38,786 nucleotides of DNA from positions 1 to 38,786 of the forward strand of contig JACIWJ010000011.1 of assembly GCA_014361015.1 (NCBI GenBank), given 5' to 3'. Origin of the DNA: Candidatus Bipolaricaulota bacterium. GTDB taxonomy: Bacteria > Bipolaricaulota > Bipolaricaulia > Bipolaricaulales > Bipolaricaulaceae. The translations under genes and the position numbers were made by a program. The notes under the pieces are model-generated. The model saw only the letters and a program-made list of their open reading frames with translations, made no database searches and was not told the origin of the DNA. This document shows positions 6,974 to 13,961 of the stretch, piece after piece; the stretch's first letter is position 1; every line of letters begins with the position of its first letter.

Positions 6974-8074
6974 ATGAAGATGTGGGGTGCAGCGCGGATG
7001 GTAGGAATTGTGACCGGGCTGTTGACCGTCGCACTCGGGGCGGCCGCGGTCGGGACGGGGGACGTGCTGGCCTGGATCCCCTACGTGCGGATGAGCCCGG
7101 AGTACGACAACATCGTCGCCGCCCTCGGGTTCGAACCAACGGCGACGGCGACGACGGATCCTGGCGAACTCGCGTCCCTGCTCACGGGGCGATCCGCCCT
7201 CCTCATCCCCGAGCAGCAGGAGACGGAGGAGGACACCCTCGAAGCCCTGGGCCTCGCCGTCGCGCCGGCCCTGGTGTCGTTCCTCGAACGGGGGGGGCGA
7301 ATCGTCGGGATGACCTACGGAAAGGGAGCCGACGATATCCTGCGCGGCGCCGGGCTGTGGGATGTCAATGACGGCTACGACGTCACGGGAGCCACGCTGG
7401 CGATCGCCATCCCCCATGACCCGCTGGCGCAGGGCGTTCCCCTGGAGTACGAGGGGACGGACGGGAGCACCGACTTCTGGAACGTCCCGGACGATGCCAC
7501 GGTCATCGCCTGGGACCCCCGCGATGAGGCCCCGGTCGTCTTCCGGTGGGAGGCACGCGGGGGAACGGTGGTCATGCTCGGCTTCGACGGCTACGAGATG
7601 AGCGATGCCACCACGCGCCTCCTGGCGAACGCGCTCGGGGTGCCGCTCCCCATCGCCGAAGACACCGTGCTTCGCGATGTGGGCAGCGAGGAGATCGAGC
7701 GGTTGCTCACCGAGCTTGGGCTGTCGTTCCAGGTAGGGACCGATGCGTATGGTGATCCGTTCTGGGAGGTGGTTTTCGAGGGTATCCAGTTCGCCCTGTT
7801 CGTAGACGACGCGGCGGACGATGGGCCCGGTCGGTACCACTACCTCCTCCTCTACGCTGGATGGCGGACCGGGGGAGCGGTCCCGTGCGAGGTCGTGAAC
7901 GCATGGAACCGGACGAAGCGCGGCTCGCGGGCCTTCATCGACGAGGAGGGCGACGCGGCTGTCGAGGCCGAGCTCTACCTTCGGGGTGGGGTGACGTGGG
8001 AGACGATCCGGCAGTTCGTCGAGCGGTTCGAGGGGGCGATGATCTCGTTCCTGGGCCACATCCTCCAGGAGTAG
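6974..8074 (+). CDS. Secreted two-domain protein: glutamine-amidotransferase-like fold plus C-terminal YbjN-like domain
   Basis: 366 residues; the ATG follows GGAGG by 7 nt. Residues 1-29 form a signal peptide (hydrophobic VGIVTGLLTVALGAAAV). Residues 30-235 resemble the beta/alpha amidotransferase-like fold used in ThuA/DUF4350-type proteins: SALLIPEQQE, FLERGGRIVGMTYG and GGTVVMLGFDGYEMSD. I see no catalytic Cys-His pair, so binding rather than catalysis is likely. Residues from about 240 match the YbjN/sensory-regulator fold (EEIERLLTELGLSF, WEVVFEGIQFALFV, VNAWNRTKRGSRAFIDEEG, LYLRGGVTWETIRQFVERF), related to type III secretion chaperones. A truncated second copy of this C-terminal part lies at 27866-28015. 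A long hairpin follows the gene. The function is unknown; an envelope-located protein-binding role is inference. Confidence 0.8.
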   Translation: MKMWGAARMVGIVTGLLTVALGAAAVGTGDVLAWIPYVRMSPEYDNIVAALGFEPTATATTDPGELASLLTGRSALLIPEQQETEEDTLEALGLAVAPALVSFLERGGRIVGMTYGKGADDILRGAGLWDVNDGYDVTGATLAIAIPHDPLAQGVPLEYEGTDGSTDFWNVPDDATVIAWDPRDEAPVVFRWEARGGTVVMLGFDGYEMSDATTRLLANALGVPLPIAEDTVLRDVGSEEIERLLTELGLSFQVGTDAYGDPFWEVVFEGIQFALFVDDAADDGPGRYHYLLLYAGWRTGGAVPCEVVNAWNRTKRGSRAFIDEEGDAAVEAELYLRGGVTWETIRQFVERFEGAMISFLGHILQE

Positions 8075-8100
8075 CCGGCCCAGGGATCCCGCCCGGGAGG

Positions 8101-8138
8101 GGGACAGGGCGCGGTGGGGGACCACCCCGCCCTGTCCC
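8101..8138. terminator. Long bidirectional stem-loop between convergent genes
   Basis: A 17-bp arm with one mismatch (GGGACAGGGCG...GTGG) and a GGGA tetraloop fills most of the gap between the YbjN-domain gene (plus) and the carbamoyltransferase gene (minus). There is no T-run on either side, but position and stability fit a shared terminator. Confidence 0.65.
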
Positions 8139-8149
8139 GCGAGCGGGGA

Positions 8150-9175
8150 CTACAGCCTCCCCCCCATCGTGAGGGCGAGGATCGCCTTCTGGGTGTGAAG
8201 GCGGTTCTCCGCCTGGTCGTACATCCAGGAGAGCCCGGGGTCGTCGCACAGCTCGACGTCCGCCTCGTTCCCGCGGTCGATCGGCATCACGTGCATCAGG
8301 TACCCCGGCTTGCAGAGCTTCTGCCTGGCCCGCGTGTACTTCCAGTCGCGGAACTTCTCCGCGTTCTGGATCTCGGCTTCCTTCCCGATCTCGTAGCGGC
8401 GGAGGCTCATCCACCCCCGGGGGAAGACGACCGTTGCCCCCTTCAGCGCGTCGTCGAGCTCGGTCGTGACCTCGAACTTGCCCCCGCTCTCCTGGGCGTA
8501 CTTCCTGCTCAGGGTGAGGACCTCCGGGTCAAGCTCGTAGCCCTTGGGATGGGCGACCGTCACCTCCATCCCGAACCGGGTAGCGATGACGAGGTCCTCC
8601 TGGACCGAGCCGAGCGACCGCGCCCACGGGGAGTAGGCCCACATCACGGTGTACTTGACGCCCCGGAGGTCGGTCCCCAGCTTCTCCCGCATCGTGTAGA
8701 GGTCGGTCAGGGCCTGACACGGGTGCCAAATGTTCGAAGCCATGTTCACGACCGGGATCTCGGCGTGCTGGGCGAACCGGTACATGATCTCCGTGTCCTC
8801 CCCGTAGCGAGAAACCTTGTCCTCGAGAAGCCGGATCCCGATCCCGTGGGCGTAGCGGGCCATGACCTTCGCCGTGTCCTGGATCGTCTCCCCCGCCCCA
8901 GGCTTGTCCTCCAGCGACAGCCGCAGGTCGCCCGCGGCCACAAACTGGGCGTGCCCGCCAAGCTGGGTCATCGCGCTCTCGAAGGAGAGCCGCGTGCGGG
9001 TCGAGGTGTTGAAGAAGAGCATCAGGAACGTCTTGTCCTTGAGCGCGGGATGGGGCAGCCCAGCGTAGTACATCCCCTTCAGCTGATCGGTCACCTTGAG
9101 GACGATCTCCAGCTCCTCCTTCGTCCAGTCCTTGGTGCTGATGAGGTCCTTTCCTGCCAGATCAAACCAACTCAT
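8150..9175 (-). CDS. Carbamoyltransferase paralogue A (aspartate/ornithine carbamoyltransferase superfamily, YgeW-like group)
   Basis: 341 residues; starts at ATG with AAGGAGGAGCG. The carbamoyl-phosphate loop is canonical (FFNTSTRTR, STRTR at 58-62) and HPCQALTD is at 151-158. The second-substrate region reads HVMPIDRGNE at 295-304, where most relatives have HCLP, so the conserved Cys is replaced. The C-terminus ENRLHTQKAILAL is typical. Around 180-195 (WAYSPWARSLGSVQED) it aligns with the E. coli YgeW/N-acetylornithine transcarbamylase group but lacks their proline-rich knot loop. It is the last gene of a regulator, carbamate kinase, paralogue B, paralogue A operon. With carbamate kinase present, it probably works in the catabolic direction, phosphorolysing a ureido compound to an amine and carbamoyl phosphate. 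Biosynthetic OTC is less likely because no arg genes are near. The substrate is unknown. Confidence 0.85.
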   Translation of the reverse strand: MSWFDLAGKDLISTKDWTKEELEIVLKVTDQLKGMYYAGLPHPALKDKTFLMLFFNTSTRTRLSFESAMTQLGGHAQFVAAGDLRLSLEDKPGAGETIQDTAKVMARYAHGIGIRLLEDKVSRYGEDTEIMYRFAQHAEIPVVNMASNIWHPCQALTDLYTMREKLGTDLRGVKYTVMWAYSPWARSLGSVQEDLVIATRFGMEVTVAHPKGYELDPEVLTLSRKYAQESGGKFEVTTELDDALKGATVVFPRGWMSLRRYEIGKEAEIQNAEKFRDWKYTRARQKLCKPGYLMHVMPIDRGNEADVELCDDPGLSWMYDQAENRLHTQKAILALTMGGRL

Positions 9176-9195
9176 CGCTCCTCCTTAACTCCGCC

Positions 9196-9292
9196 ATCCG
9201 TGGTCCGCTCTCCGTTGACCGTGGTCCGTGATCCGACAGACCAGCCAGCCCGCCGTCAACGGACCTCGGGAGACGGTCCACGGATCGCGGTC
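9196..9292. repeat. Intergenic degenerate GTCCGTGATCCG-type repeats
   Basis: The 117-nt gap between the two carbamoyltransferase genes is built from short related units: ATCCGTGGTCCG, TTGACCGTGGTCCGTGATCCG (shown in part) and, in inverted orientation, CCGTCAACGG and GACGGTCCACGGATCGCGG. The same unit recurs at 15106-15150. The inverted copies could fold into an mRNA structure between the two cistrons. No coding function is seen. Confidence 0.6.
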
Positions 9293-10324
9293 CTACAGGA
9301 TCAACGCCATCAGGCCCTTCTGGGCGTGGAGCCGGTTCGCGGCCTCCTCGACGATCACCGAGTTCGGGCCGTCCATGACCTCGTCCGTGACCTCCATCCC
9401 CCGGTCGGCAGGGAGGCAGTGCATGTAGATCGCGTCGTTGGTGAGCTCCATCTTCTCCTTCGTGGTGATCCAGTGCTTGTTCGCCTCGAAGATCGCCTTC
9501 GCCTTCTCCGGGTCCATGGGGGTCTTCCCGTCCGTGGGCTGGCTCGTCCACGCCTTGGGGTACACCGCCACCGCGTCCTTGAACGCCTCGTCCATGTCAT
9601 GAACGATCTTGAACGCCCCACCGTTCTTCTTGACGTTCTTCGTCGTGAACTCGAGGACCTTCGGGTCGAGGTCGAGGCCCTTGGGATGGGCGAGGGTGAT
9701 GTCCATCCCGAAGAAGCTCGCCCCGATGATGGCCGACTGGGGAACCGCGAGCGGCTTCTCCACTGACCCGGAGTACGCCCAGCTCATGACGAACTTCTTC
9801 CCCTTGAGGTCGCCCAGCTTCTCCCGCATCACCATGAGATCGGCGAGGGCCTGGCACGGGTGGTACATGTCGTCCTCCATGTTGATCACGGGGACCCGCG
9901 ACCAACGGGCGAACTCGCGGATGAGGAGGTTCCCCTTCCCGTACCGCCACCCGGTGTGCTTCCCGTAGATGCGGATCGCGATCCCGTGCCCCATCTCGGC
10001 GAGAACCCGTGCCACGTCGGAGATCCGCTCCGTGGAGTAGGCCTTCTCCTCGCCCGGGAGGGCCGGGGTGTACACCGCGTCCGGCTCGAGGAAGTGGGCG
10101 TGACCCCCGAGCTGGGTCATCCCCGCCTCGAACGAGTTCCGCGTGCGCAGCGACCGGTTGTAGAACAGCATGAACAGGGTCTTGTCCTCGAGCAATCGGT
10201 GCGGCTCCCCCCGGATCCACTTCCGCTTGATGTCGTGCGCCGTGTCCAAAATCGTCTCCACTTCCTCGCGATCGAACTCCATCAGGGTGATGAAGTCGCG
10301 CCCCCTGAGATCTGTTGCCGCCAT
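9293..10324 (-). CDS. Carbamoyltransferase paralogue B (YgeW/AOTCase-type knotted carbamoyltransferase)
   Basis: 343 residues from the ATG with AAAGGAGG 5 nt upstream; an upstream in-frame start lacks a site. The carbamoyl-phosphate loop is FYNRSLRTR (SLRTR at 58-62), the Ser-Leu variant seen in specialised transcarbamylases. HPCQ is at 155-158, MHCLPADRG at 301-309 and the terminal ANRLHAQKGLMAL helix is present. SWAYSGSVEKPLAVPQS at 181-197 carries the proline-rich loop that forms the knot in YgeW and acetyl/succinylornithine transcarbamylases. Those enzymes use substrates other than free ornithine. In E. coli and Enterococcus, YgeW sits with carbamate kinase and is proposed to act on 2,3-diureidopropionate. 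Here the same pairing holds: carbamate kinase is upstream by 87 nt and a second carbamoyltransferase is downstream. The ureido substrate is inference. Confidence 0.88.
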   Translation of the reverse strand: MAATDLRGRDFITLMEFDREEVETILDTAHDIKRKWIRGEPHRLLEDKTLFMLFYNRSLRTRNSFEAGMTQLGGHAHFLEPDAVYTPALPGEEKAYSTERISDVARVLAEMGHGIAIRIYGKHTGWRYGKGNLLIREFARWSRVPVINMEDDMYHPCQALADLMVMREKLGDLKGKKFVMSWAYSGSVEKPLAVPQSAIIGASFFGMDITLAHPKGLDLDPKVLEFTTKNVKKNGGAFKIVHDMDEAFKDAVAVYPKAWTSQPTDGKTPMDPEKAKAIFEANKHWITTKEKMELTNDAIYMHCLPADRGMEVTDEVMDGPNSVIVEEAANRLHAQKGLMALIL

Positions 10325-10411
10325 GCGTGCCTCCTTTCCGTCGCCCGCAAGGTGCGACGCCACGAACTATGAACGGCGACGGGCGCGCACTGAGCTGCGA
10401 CTCGTCGCCTG

Positions 10412-11359
10412 TCACGGTACGACTTGGGTTCCCGCGCGGCCCTCGGCCGCCTCCACCGCCTGGGAGAGGGCCGCGATCACCGCTCGCTCGCCCCCCCCTT
10501 CCACGAACCGCACCGCGGCCTTCACCTTGGGCTCCATCGAGCCCTTCGCGAAGTGCCCTTCCTGGGCGTACCCCTTGGCCTCGGCCACGGTCATCCGGTC
10601 GAGGGCCTTCTCGCCCGGCTTCTTGTAGTTCAGCCGGACCTTGTCCACATCGGTGAGGATGAGGAACACCGCTGCCCCCACATCCTGGGCGAGGCGCTCG
10701 CCGGCGAGGTCCTTGTCGATCACGGCCTCGACGCCCTTGTAGGCCCCGTCTTCCTGGATCACGGGGATCCCCCCGCCACCGGAGGCGATCACGATCGCCC
10801 GGTTCTCGACGAGGAACCGGATCGCGTCCCGCTCCACGATCGCCTTGGGGTCGGGAGAGGGCACCACGCGGCGCCAGCCCCGGCCGGCGTCCTCGACGAC
10901 GTGCCACCCCCGCTCCTCGTGAAGCCGCTTCGCCTCTTCAGCCGAGTAGAACGGACCCACGGGCTTGGTTGGGTTCGCGAACGCAGGGTCGGTCTTGTCC
11001 ACCAGGACCTGGGTCACGACCGTGGCCACCGGGATGTCACCGCGACCCTCGCGGGCAAGGACGTTGTGGAACGCCTGCTGGATCATGTACCCGATGAACC
11101 CTTGGGACTCTGCCCCGCACACGTCCATCGGCATCGGCGGAACGACCGCCTTCGCCGCGTCGTGCTGCAGCAGGATGTTCCCCACCTGGGGGCCGTTCCC
11201 GTGGGTGATCACGAGGCGCCACTTCCCCGACAACACCATCGCCGCCAGCTGCTCGACCGTCCGCTGGACGTTCCCGTACTGCTCCTCGAACGTCCCCTTC
11301 TGACCGGGCTGGAGGATCGCGTTCCCCCCCAGCGCCACCACGACCGTCTTCTTCGTCAC
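10412..11359 (-). CDS. arcC: Carbamate kinase
   Basis: 315 residues, normal length. It makes ATP from carbamoyl phosphate and ADP, leaving carbamate that breaks down to NH3 and CO2. Motifs include [11 protein letters not shown] at the start, [14 protein letters not shown] near 55, [10 protein letters not shown] for phosphate binding near 205, and a late [18 protein letters not shown]. The start is GTG ([12 protein letters not shown]), 9 nt after AAAGGAG. The gene begins 25 nt after the FadR-type regulator gene and precedes both carbamoyltransferases, so all four form one operon. This neighbourhood argues for catabolic ATP formation rather than the arginine deiminase route, as no arginine deiminase is present. 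The symbol refers to the enzyme family; yqeA of E. coli is the closer context match. Confidence 0.95.
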   Translation of the reverse strand: MTKKTVVVALGGNAILQPGQKGTFEEQYGNVQRTVEQLAAMVLSGKWRLVITHGNGPQVGNILLQHDAAKAVVPPMPMDVCGAESQGFIGYMIQQAFHNVLAREGRGDIPVATVVTQVLVDKTDPAFANPTKPVGPFYSAEEAKRLHEERGWHVVEDAGRGWRRVVPSPDPKAIVERDAIRFLVENRAIVIASGGGGIPVIQEDGAYKGVEAVIDKDLAGERLAQDVGAAVFLILTDVDKVRLNYKKPGEKALDRMTVAEAKGYAQEGHFAKGSMEPKVKAAVRFVEGGGERAVIAALSQAVEAAEGRAGTQVVP

Positions 11360-11384
11360 CGGAACACGCTCCTTTGTTGGCCTT

Positions 11385-12104
11385 CTAGTCGGCCACCTCG
11401 TCGCCCTGGACGAGTCTCCACATCCGCTGCCAGTGCGCGCGCATCGCGGATCGAGCCCGAGCCGGCCGGCGGGCGCGCACCGCCGCCGCCACTTCCCCGT
11501 GGAGGCCCGCGACCTCGCCGATGCTCCCCGCGTCCTTGAGGTAGTAGTCCCGCGTGAACTCGCGGTACAGCCGCTCGTCCATCGTTTGGATGAGGGGAAC
11601 GAGGGCGATCCGGAGGAGGTTGTTGCCCGCCGCTTCGAGAAGGAGAAGATGGAACTCCTTGTCGGCCGAGAAGTAATCCTCGAACGCCTCCGGTCGCGCG
11701 AGCGATTGCAGCTCGACGCACAGGGCCTCCAGGCGCTGCGCCTGTTCGTCGGTGCGCTTGCGGGCGGCGAGCTCGGCCACCGGCGGCTCGAGGATCGCCC
11801 GTGCCTCCATGATCTCCAGACAGCTCGTCTCGCTCTCCAGCAGCACCAGCGCCTGGTGCACGAGGGTCTCGGTGGGTTGACGGACAAAATTCCCAATCCC
11901 AACCCGCGCCTCGATCAGGCCCACCGCCGCCAGCCCCGACAGGGCCTCCCGAACCGTGGGACGGCTCACCCCCATCATCTGCGCCAACTCGGCCTCCGAG
12001 GGGAGCTTGCTCTCTGGGGGAAACGCGCCGCGGCGGATCGCCTCCAGGATCTGCTCGGCCACCCCCGTGGACGCCTTCGTCGGCCGGACCTTGCGGAACT
12101 CCAT
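11385..12104 (-). CDS. GntR-family transcription regulator, FadR/FCD subfamily
   Basis: 239 residues. The winged helix is in residues 5-75 ([34 protein letters not shown]), the classic GntR signature, followed by an all-helical FCD ligand domain ([56 protein letters not shown]). Such domains bind small carboxylates with a metal held by Asp/His residues, which fits sensing a pathway intermediate. The ATG was chosen at MEFRKVRP because the winged helix follows directly; an upstream start would overlap the promoter. It leads the carbamate kinase operon and faces the PLP enzyme gene. A palindrome at 12118-12128 overlaps its predicted transcription start, so autoregulation and control of both arms are likely. 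Activator or repressor mode cannot be told. Confidence 0.92.
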   Translation of the reverse strand: MEFRKVRPTKASTGVAEQILEAIRRGAFPPESKLPSEAELAQMMGVSRPTVREALSGLAAVGLIEARVGIGNFVRQPTETLVHQALVLLESETSCLEIMEARAILEPPVAELAARKRTDEQAQRLEALCVELQSLARPEAFEDYFSADKEFHLLLLEAAGNNLLRIALVPLIQTMDERLYREFTRDYYLKDAGSIGEVAGLHGEVAAAVRARRPARARSAMRAHWQRMWRLVQGDEVAD

Positions 12105-12109
12105 CGCGC

Positions 12110-12139
12110 TTGTCAACCTGTCAGACAGTATGGTAGCAT
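12110..12139 (+). promoter_or_regulatory. Predicted promoter of the PLP enzyme gene
   Basis: TTGTCA (12110-12115), an 18-bp spacer and TAGCAT (12134-12139), about 45 nt before the ATG at 12185. The palindrome at 12118-12128 lies inside the spacer, as expected for a repressor site. Confidence 0.45.
12118..12128. promoter_or_regulatory. Probable operator for the FadR-type regulator
   Basis: CTGTCAGACAG is a perfect 11-bp palindrome (5-1-5) in the 80-nt divergent intergenic region. Its GT...AC core resembles GntR-family half-sites. It overlaps the spacer of the rightward promoter and the predicted start point of the leftward one, so one bound dimer could control both arms. Confidence 0.6.
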
Positions 12140-12158
12140 TATTACTGGGACCGGTCAA
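12130..12158 (-). promoter_or_regulatory. Predicted promoter of the regulator/carbamate kinase operon
   Basis: On the minus strand TTGACC (12153-12158), a 17-bp spacer and TACCAT (12130-12135). The start point would be near 12123, inside the palindrome, leaving a leader of about 20 nt. Confidence 0.5.
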
Positions 12159-12160
12159 CT

Positions 12161-12181
12161 ATGAAGGAGGCATGAAGGAGG
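12161..12181 (+). promoter_or_regulatory. Duplicated ribosome-binding site before the PLP enzyme gene
   Basis: ATGAAGGAGG occurs twice, separated by one base. The second copy is the true Shine-Dalgarno site (AAGGAGG, 3 nt, ATG at 12185). The first ATG opens a four-codon frame, MKEA, that ends at TGA before the gene. This is either a chance tandem duplication or a tiny leader peptide. Confidence 0.5.
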
Positions 12182-12184
12182 ACC

Positions 12185-13648
12185 ATGATCGACCTTCGCC
12201 TAGACGAAACGGGGCGCCAGCGTGCGGCGGGGCAGGCACGGAAACGGGGAATCGTCATCCCCACGTTCGCCGAGATGCGCGATCCGACGACGATTCGCCC
12301 CGAGATCCAGGACGAGCTGCGGGGGATTGGCCTATGGGACGTCCACCCCCGCAACCTGTTCCGGATCACGTGGAAGAACGAGCCGGTGAAGCACGGTGGC
12401 GGGTTCGGGGGCGTGAACTACCTTGAGTTCCCGCCCGCGCTCACCGGGGTCCGGGCGCGGGTGATCGCCCTCGTCGGGAAGTGGTTCCCCACCGGGGCCC
12501 ACAAGGTGGGAGCCACGTTCGGGTGCCTCGTCCCGCGGCTCGTCACCGGGCAGTTCGACCCCACCCGGCACAAGGCGGCGTGGCCGTCCACGGGGAACTA
12601 CTGCCGCGGCGGGGCGTACGACTCGGCCCTCCTTGGGTGCGACTCGATCGCGATCCTCCCCGAGGGGATGAGCCGGGAGCGGTTCGAGTGGCTCAAGCGG
12701 ATCGCCGGCGAGGTCATCGCCACCCCGGGGAGCGAGTCGAACGTGTGGGAGATCTTCCAGAAGTGCAAAGAGCTCCAGGCGACCCGACCCGACGTCGTGA
12801 TCTTCAACCAGTTCGACGAGCCAGGGAACCACCTCTGGCACTACGCCGTCACCGGGCCAGCGATGGAGGAGGTCCTCGCCTCCGAGCTGGGGGCCGACGA
12901 TCGGTACGCGGGCGTGGTCCTCACCTCCGGCTCGGCGGGCACCCTCGGGTGCGGGGACTACCTCAAGGAGCGGCACCCCCAGAGCAGGATCGCGGTCGGG
13001 GAATCGCTCCAGTGCCCGACCCTCCTCCAGGCGGGGTTCGGGAGCCACCGCATCGAGGGGATCGGGGACAAGCACGTCCCGTGGATCCACAACGTGCGCA
13101 ACACCGACCTCGTGATCGCGATCGACGACGAGGCCCCGATGCGGCTGATCCGCCTGTTCAACGAGCCCGAGGGCCGGAACCACCTCCTGGGCCAGGGCGT
13201 GCCGGCGTCGCTCGTGGACACCCTCGACCTCGTGGGGATCTCCGGCGCGGCGAACCTCCTCATGGCCGTGAAGTTCGCCCACTACTACGAGCTCACCGAG
13301 CGCGACGTCGTCCTGACCGTGCTCACGGACTCGATGGAGCTCTACGGGAGCCGGCTCGAGGAGCTACGTCAGGAGCGAGGGGCGTACACGGCCACCCAGG
13401 CCGCGGTGGACCACGAGCGGTACCTCCTCGGGGCGACGACCGATCACATGCTCGAGCTGACCTACCCCGAGCGGAAGCGGATCCACAACCTGAAGTACTT
13501 CACGTGGGTCGAGCAGATGGGGAAGTCGGTGGAGGAGCTCGACCAGCAGTGGTACGACTGGCCCGAATACTGGGACCGGATCCACCGCCAGGCGGACGCG
13601 ATCGACGAACTGATCCGGGAGTTCAACCGTCTGGTGACGGAGGGGTAG
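12185..13648 (+). CDS. Fold-type II PLP-dependent enzyme of unknown substrate (tryptophan synthase beta superfamily)
   Basis: 487 residues, longer than cysteine synthase or diaminopropionate ammonia-lyase (about 320-400). The PLP lysine is Lys107 in PTGAHKVGAT. The substrate-binding Ser/Asn loop is PSTGNYCRGGAYDSALLG at 134-151. The phosphate-binding loop is TSGSAGTLGCGDYL at 247-260, a variant of the usual GGGTGG type. Extra segments beyond residue 330 are not those of the standard lyases. The superfamily makes beta-eliminations or beta-replacements on amino acids. Because it faces the carbamoyltransferase/carbamate kinase operon across one shared operator, I infer that it deaminates or cleaves the amino acid left after carbamoyl removal, such as a diamino acid. 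It takes the place of YgeX but is not clearly its orthologue. The XdhC-like gene follows after 1 nt. Confidence 0.85.
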   Translation: MIDLRLDETGRQRAAGQARKRGIVIPTFAEMRDPTTIRPEIQDELRGIGLWDVHPRNLFRITWKNEPVKHGGGFGGVNYLEFPPALTGVRARVIALVGKWFPTGAHKVGATFGCLVPRLVTGQFDPTRHKAAWPSTGNYCRGGAYDSALLGCDSIAILPEGMSRERFEWLKRIAGEVIATPGSESNVWEIFQKCKELQATRPDVVIFNQFDEPGNHLWHYAVTGPAMEEVLASELGADDRYAGVVLTSGSAGTLGCGDYLKERHPQSRIAVGESLQCPTLLQAGFGSHRIEGIGDKHVPWIHNVRNTDLVIAIDDEAPMRLIRLFNEPEGRNHLLGQGVPASLVDTLDLVGISGAANLLMAVKFAHYYELTERDVVLTVLTDSMELYGSRLEELRQERGAYTATQAAVDHERYLLGATTDHMLELTYPERKRIHNLKYFTWVEQMGKSVEELDQQWYDWPEYWDRIHRQADAIDELIREFNRLVTEG

Positions 13649-13649
13649 C

Positions 13650-13961
13650 GTGGAGGGACGGTTTCTGGCCCGGGCTGCGGACCTCGTCGCGCGCGGCGAG
13701 CGGGCGGTCGTGCGCCAGAACCCGCCCCCGGCCTACGTGGGGATGCTTGGGTCGAGGGCGAAGTCGGTCGAGATCCGAGCCCAGCTCGAACGGGACGGGA
13801 TCCCCCCGGAGCGGGTGGGGGCCCCCCACTGCCCGGTCGGGCTTCCCCTGGGCGGGCGATCCCCAGGCCTCGTCGCGCTGTCGGTCCTCGCCGAGGTGGT
13901 GGCGTTCCACCATGGTCGGCTGGCCGAGGCCCGAGCCCGGCGGGGAGGGAGCGCGCCCTGA
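13650..13961 (+). CDS. Miniature XdhC-like protein (C-terminal Rossmann domain only)
   Basis: 103 residues from GTG, whose ribosome site GGAGGGG overlaps the end of the PLP gene. From residue 28 it matches the C-terminal domain of XdhC/CoxI molybdenum-hydroxylase maturation factors: YVGMLGSRAKSVEIRAQL, DGIPPERV, HCPVGLPLGGRSPGLVALSVLAEVVA. Full XdhC proteins have 250-350 residues with a separate N-terminal domain. Here residues 1-22 (GRFLARAADLVARGERAVV) resemble the very start of XdhC, so the middle looks deleted in frame. XdhC binds or sulfurates the molybdenum cofactor of xanthine dehydrogenase-type enzymes. No hydroxylase is in the window, but such genes are usual partners in purine catabolism. 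The stop overlaps the next start (CTGA), so the two are coupled. Confidence 0.75.
   Translation: MEGRFLARAADLVARGERAVVRQNPPPAYVGMLGSRAKSVEIRAQLERDGIPPERVGAPHCPVGLPLGGRSPGLVALSVLAEVVAFHHGRLAEARARRGGSAP

Noticed and set aside
5624-8125. Very long minus-strand frame covering pus10 and the YbjN-domain gene
   Set aside because: Only its last 405 codons have homology; the upstream part is the complement of the plus-strand secreted protein and has GC-driven shadow composition.
8114-9766. 550-codon plus-strand frame opposite the carbamoyltransferases
   Set aside because: It is antisense to two well-defined genes; His/Leu/Arg-rich composition is typical of complement frames in GC-rich DNA.
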